From Candidatus Eisenbergiella stercoravium (GTDB taxonomy: Bacteria > Bacillota > Clostridia > Lachnospirales > Lachnospiraceae), in the NCBI GenBank assembly GCA_019113175.1, contig DXHY01000031.1, positions 22,354 to 86,353 of the forward strand: 64,000 bases of DNA, written 5' to 3'. Positions 61,722-64,000 of this stretch are shown one piece after another. The position numbers and the translations under genes were made by a program. Below the pieces are notes generated by a model. It was not told the origin of the DNA. It ran no database searches and worked only from the letters and a program-made list of their open reading frames with translations. Positions within the stretch are counted from its first letter, which is position 1; every line of letters begins with the position of its first letter.

Positions 61722-62354
61722 TTATTCTCCTTTCACTACCGCGTCCAGCTCTGAACGCATGTCGGCAATCGTCTGCCTGTTCCTGACCGGAGCCTTCCGC
61801 GCCGCGTCGATAATATCGTGCATCTGGCGCACGCAGACATCCAGGTCATCGTTTATAATCAGATATTCGTAGTTTTCTATGCCTTCCGCTTCCTCACGGG
61901 CGCGGATCAGCCGCTGCCGGATCACCTCAGGGCTTTCCGTTCCACGGCCCTCAAGCCGCCGCTTCAGTTCTTCGGCACTCGGCGGCATGACGAACAAAAG
62001 CAGCGTTTCCGGAAACTTTTCCTTCACCTTGAGCGCGCCCTGGATCTCGATCTCCAGAATCACGTCCCTCCCGGCTTCCAGACACTTTTCCACATACGCC
62101 CGCGGCGTTCCGTAATAGTTGCCGCAGTAGGAGGCATACTCAATCAGGCCATCCTCCTCTATCGTCCGTTCAAAGGTTTCCTTATCCACAAAAAAGTAGG
62201 ATTCTCCGTCCACCTCGCCCTCTCTGGGCTCCCTGGTGGTCATGGAAACCGACAGGGCATAATTGTCATACCGCTTCAGCAGCTCCTTCATGAGCGTGCC
62301 CTTGCCCGCTCCTGAAAAGCCGGATACCACAATCAGAATTCCCCTATGCTTCAT
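61722..62354 (-). CDS. gmk: Guanylate kinase
   Basis: A 210-residue enzyme phosphorylating GMP. The P-loop is SGFSGAGKGT (about residues 10-19), followed by the GMP-binding SMTTREPREGEVDGESYFFV segment. The ATG at 62354 is chosen on GGGAGG and family length; it lies within the end of remA (11-base overlap). Longer in-frame forms are not supported. Confidence 0.96.
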   Translation of the reverse strand: MKHRGILIVVSGFSGAGKGTLMKELLKRYDNYALSVSMTTREPREGEVDGESYFFVDKETFERTIEEDGLIEYASYCGNYYGTPRAYVEKCLEAGRDVILEIEIQGALKVKEKFPETLLLFVMPPSAEELKRRLEGRGTESPEVIRQRLIRAREEAEGIENYEYLIINDDLDVCVRQMHDIIDAARKAPVRNRQTIADMRSELDAVVKGE

Positions 62355-62604
62355 CCAATTCCTCCCGTCCGGGCTGCGCCCTGTTCGCAATCGTTTCCGG
62401 CAGAAGGGCGGAAAGCACCAGCTGCCCGTTCTCCATCACCAGAACCGCCTTGGTCTTGCGCCCCTGCGTGGCGTCCACAGCGGTTCCCGCCTCCTTCGCC
62501 GTCTGAACCATCCGCTTCACCGGCGCGGATTCCGGACTCACCACCGCGATCACCTTATCCGTATTCACAATGTTCCCAAAGCCCACATGAATAAACTGGT
62601 TCAT
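62344..62604 (-). CDS. remA: RemA/DUF370 regulatory protein
   Basis: An 86-residue DNA-binding protein like Bacillus RemA, which activates biofilm and osmoprotection genes. The conserved pattern is FGNIVNTDKVIAVVSPESAPVKRMV and DATQGRKTKAVLVMENGQLVLS. It precedes and overlaps gmk, an order conserved in Firmicutes. Confidence 0.92.
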   Translation of the reverse strand: MNQFIHVGFGNIVNTDKVIAVVSPESAPVKRMVQTAKEAGTAVDATQGRKTKAVLVMENGQLVLSALLPETIANRAQPGREELDEA

Positions 62605-62628
62605 ACATCCTCCACTTCACACACTGGA

Positions 62629-62715
62629 GAAGAATGGCCCTCTGGCCATTCTTCGGTATGAGACTTAGATGTTCTTAGGCGGCGTCTTCTGACGCCTTAG
62701 AACATCTTCTCATAC
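62629..62715 (-). other. Two strong stem-loops between yicC and remA
   Basis: GAAGAATGGCC/GGCCATTCTTC (62629-62654, four-base loop) lies next to a longer stem-loop of about 60 bases (GTATGAGA with TCTCATAC outside; AGATGTTCT with AGAACATCT inside; GGCGTC/GACGCC at the tip). No U-run follows on the minus strand. They could be RNA-processing or stability signals between the two genes. Confidence 0.7.
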
Positions 62716-62716
62716 T

Positions 62717-63595
62717 TCATTCAATGTTCTGGATCTGTTCCCGCACCTTTTCGATCTCTGTCTTCAGCTCAATCGCATGGTTGGAAGTCTCCAGATCGCT
62801 GGCCTTGGAAAGAATGGTGTTGGCTTCCCGGTTCATTTCCTGTGCGATGAAGTCCAGCTTACGTCCCACGCTGCCGCCCTCAAGAAGCGTCCGGCGGGTA
62901 GTCTCGATGTGGCTTCTCAGGCGGACCAGCTCCTCATCCACGCAGACCTTATCCGCGAAGATCGTGACCTCCATCACAAGCCGGTTTTCATCCACCTGGG
63001 CATCTCCCAGAAGTTCCTTCACCTTCGCCTCCAGATTCTGCCGGTATTCCGCGATGATCTGAGGGGCGCGCGACTCAATGAAGCTTACATGCTCCAGCAT
63101 GCCGTCCAGCTTTCCGATCAGATCCTTCTTCAGGGTCTCTCCTTCGCTGATCCGTGTGCGCGTCAGCGCCTCAGCGGCTCCCCGAAGCGCTTTTTCCAGC
63201 GTCTTCCAGATACCCTCCTCGTCCAGATTTCCCTCTTCCATAGAGAAAACCTCAGGGAAACGGGCGAGAGAGGAAACCTTCACATCATTTTCCAGAGAAA
63301 ACTCCTCCGCCATCCGGTTCAGATATCCCAGATATTCTGCTGCGATTTCCCGGTTATATTTCACCGTTCCGCCGCTTTCCGTAAAATCCTCATAGGAAAG
63401 AAACAGATCCACCTTGCCCCTCTGAATGTATTCCTTCAGAAGCCCGCGGATGGACGCCTCAAAAAAGTTCAGCTTCCTGGGTATCTTCATACTCACATCC
63501 AGATAACGGTGATTGACGGATTTGATCTCCACGGTAATCTTTCGTTCTGCCTCGGCAACCTCACAGCGGCCGAATCCTGTCATACTTTTTATCAT
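62717..63595 (-). CDS. yicC: YicC/YloC-family endoribonuclease
   Basis: A 292-residue protein of the YicC/YloC family, whose members include endoribonucleases that act on small RNAs or mRNA. The N-terminal MIKSMTGFGR and SVNHRYLDVSMKIP, and the C-terminal GRKLDFIAQEMNREANTILSKASD motif with conserved acidic residues, are diagnostic. The ATG at 63595 follows GGAGG. It heads the yicC-remA-gmk-rpoZ-rimO-pgsA-cinA gene row. Confidence 0.92.
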   Translation of the reverse strand: MIKSMTGFGRCEVAEAERKITVEIKSVNHRYLDVSMKIPRKLNFFEASIRGLLKEYIQRGKVDLFLSYEDFTESGGTVKYNREIAAEYLGYLNRMAEEFSLENDVKVSSLARFPEVFSMEEGNLDEEGIWKTLEKALRGAAEALTRTRISEGETLKKDLIGKLDGMLEHVSFIESRAPQIIAEYRQNLEAKVKELLGDAQVDENRLVMEVTIFADKVCVDEELVRLRSHIETTRRTLLEGGSVGRKLDFIAQEMNREANTILSKASDLETSNHAIELKTEIEKVREQIQNIE

Positions 63596-63635
63596 CTGCG
63601 TTCCTCCGGATCAGTAGATTCCCATAATTCATTTT

Positions 63636-63664
63636 ATTATAAAGCAGAACCGCAGACCAGTCAA
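63636..63664 (-). promoter_or_regulatory. Promoter of the yicC-remA-gmk-rpoZ operon
   Basis: TTGACT (63659-63664), 17 bp and a perfect TATAAT (63636-63641) on the minus strand; the start would be near 63629. Confidence 0.8.
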
Positions 63665-63671
63665 GATTCAC

Positions 63672-63700
63672 TTGTGCCGGAGTGCGCATGCTGGTATACT
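63672..63700 (+). promoter_or_regulatory. Promoter of rqcH
   Basis: TTGTGC (63672-63677), 17 bp and TATACT (63695-63700) on the plus strand, back-to-back with the yicC promoter. A GGTTC/GAACC hairpin with a CCGGCCGG core begins a few bases after the predicted start. Confidence 0.65.
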
Positions 63701-63800
63701 GGGAGTACGGTTCACCGGCCGGCGGAACCGGGCGGCTGCCGAGTCTGTGCGGCCTCTTCCGGTTCCGCGCGGAATTCTTCAGTTAGAAAGGATGATTGAC

Positions 63801-64000
63801 ATGGCATTTGACGGCATTACAATTGCAGCGGTCAGGAAGGAGCTCTCCGATGTGCTCACCGGAGGACGCGTCTATAAAATCGCCCAGCCGGAGCCGGATG
63901 AGCTGCTTCTTACCATAAAAAACAACAGCAGCCAGTACCGGCTCACCCTGTCCGCGTCGGCTTCCCTCCCGCTCGCATTTCTCACAGGAAAAAATAAAAC
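63801..64000 (+). CDS. rqcH: RqcH/FbpA (NFACT) protein, N-terminal part (cut by window end)
   Basis: The first 66 codons of an NFACT-family protein: MAFDGITIAAVRKEL at the start and GGRVYKIAQPEPDELLLTI, LTLSASASLP next are typical of RqcH, the bacterial Rqc2/NEMF homologue. RqcH adds C-terminal Ala tails to stalled nascent chains on 50S subunits for degradation. Older annotation calls it fibronectin-binding protein A. The ATG at 63801 follows AAAGGA at nine bases; an ATG three codons earlier is too close to that site. Confidence 0.85.
   Translation, partial: MAFDGITIAAVRKELSDVLTGGRVYKIAQPEPDELLLTIKNNSSQYRLTLSASASLPLAFLTGKNK

Noticed and set aside
1..64000. tRNA, rRNA, prophage or insertion sequence genes
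   Set aside because: No cloverleaf-like sequence with a GGTTCGAATCC-type arm, no rRNA segment, no transposase, integrase or phage gene was found on reading both strands.

Overview
The window is chromosomal DNA of an anaerobic, spore-forming member of the Clostridia, most likely the family Lachnospiraceae. The reasons are the gene content (a six-gene Rnf complex in the order rnfCDGEAB, SpoIIM, a SleB-type hydrolase, RNase Y, RemA, a separate but adjoining ispH and rpsA, a NifS/NifU/MnmA thiolation operon), a moderate GC content near 50%, and strong AGGAGG ribosome binding sites. Species cannot be fixed from the sequence alone. Most genes lie on the minus strand. No rRNA, tRNA, CRISPR array, transposase or phage gene was seen.

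Layout. 1-8.4 kb: a glycan-use operon on the minus strand (two sugar-ABC permeases, a solute-binding lipoprotein, a GH43-type hydrolase and a GH2-type hydrolase cut by the window edge); no ATPase is present, so a shared one must serve it. 8.6-12 kb: an MBL-fold hydrolase, threonine synthase and a cell-wall hydrolase. 12.3-18.5 kb: the Rnf ion-pumping ferredoxin:NAD oxidoreductase followed directly by an aldo/keto reductase with its own ferredoxin-like domain. 18.7-22.9 kb: a YprB-like nuclease and the cmk-ispH-rpsA operon. 23-31 kb: small membrane proteins and a lipoprotein, a YhiN-type flavoprotein, an RpiR regulator, a NYN-LOTUS protein, a 47-residue membrane peptide with an unusual repeat-rich promoter, and an S66 peptidase.

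31-42 kb: a class I lysyl-tRNA synthetase with a fused tRNA-binding domain, a Cys-type sulfatase, an ammonium channel fused to a PII domain, a FeoA-FeoB fusion and a GH51 arabinofuranosidase. 42.05-42.25 kb holds a 202-bp nested palindromic element with no coding capacity. 42.5-46 kb: nifS-nifU-mnmA and a streptothricin-acetyltransferase-like gene. 46-52.6 kb: a SpoVB-type flippase, DAHP synthase, a DUF1538 membrane protein with a PII-like partner, SpoIIM and an ADP-ribose pyrophosphatase. 52.7-64 kb: housekeeping genes rny, recX, recA, a zinc-ribbon membrane protein, cinA, pgsA, rimO, rpoZ, gmk, remA, yicC and the start of rqcH.

A recurring regulatory theme is visible. Many operons have a good sigma-A promoter (usually a 17-bp spacer) followed within 0-35 bases of the predicted start by a strong hairpin. 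In five of them (rnfC, cmk, lysS, the sulfatase, amtB) a T-rich stretch follows the hairpin, so the 5' leader looks like an attenuator or a 5'-end protective structure. Other notable sites are a LexA box at recA, an inverted-repeat operator on the nifS promoter, and 11-bp phased direct repeats of the kind bound by OmpR/PhoB-type regulators upstream of the 47-residue peptide gene.
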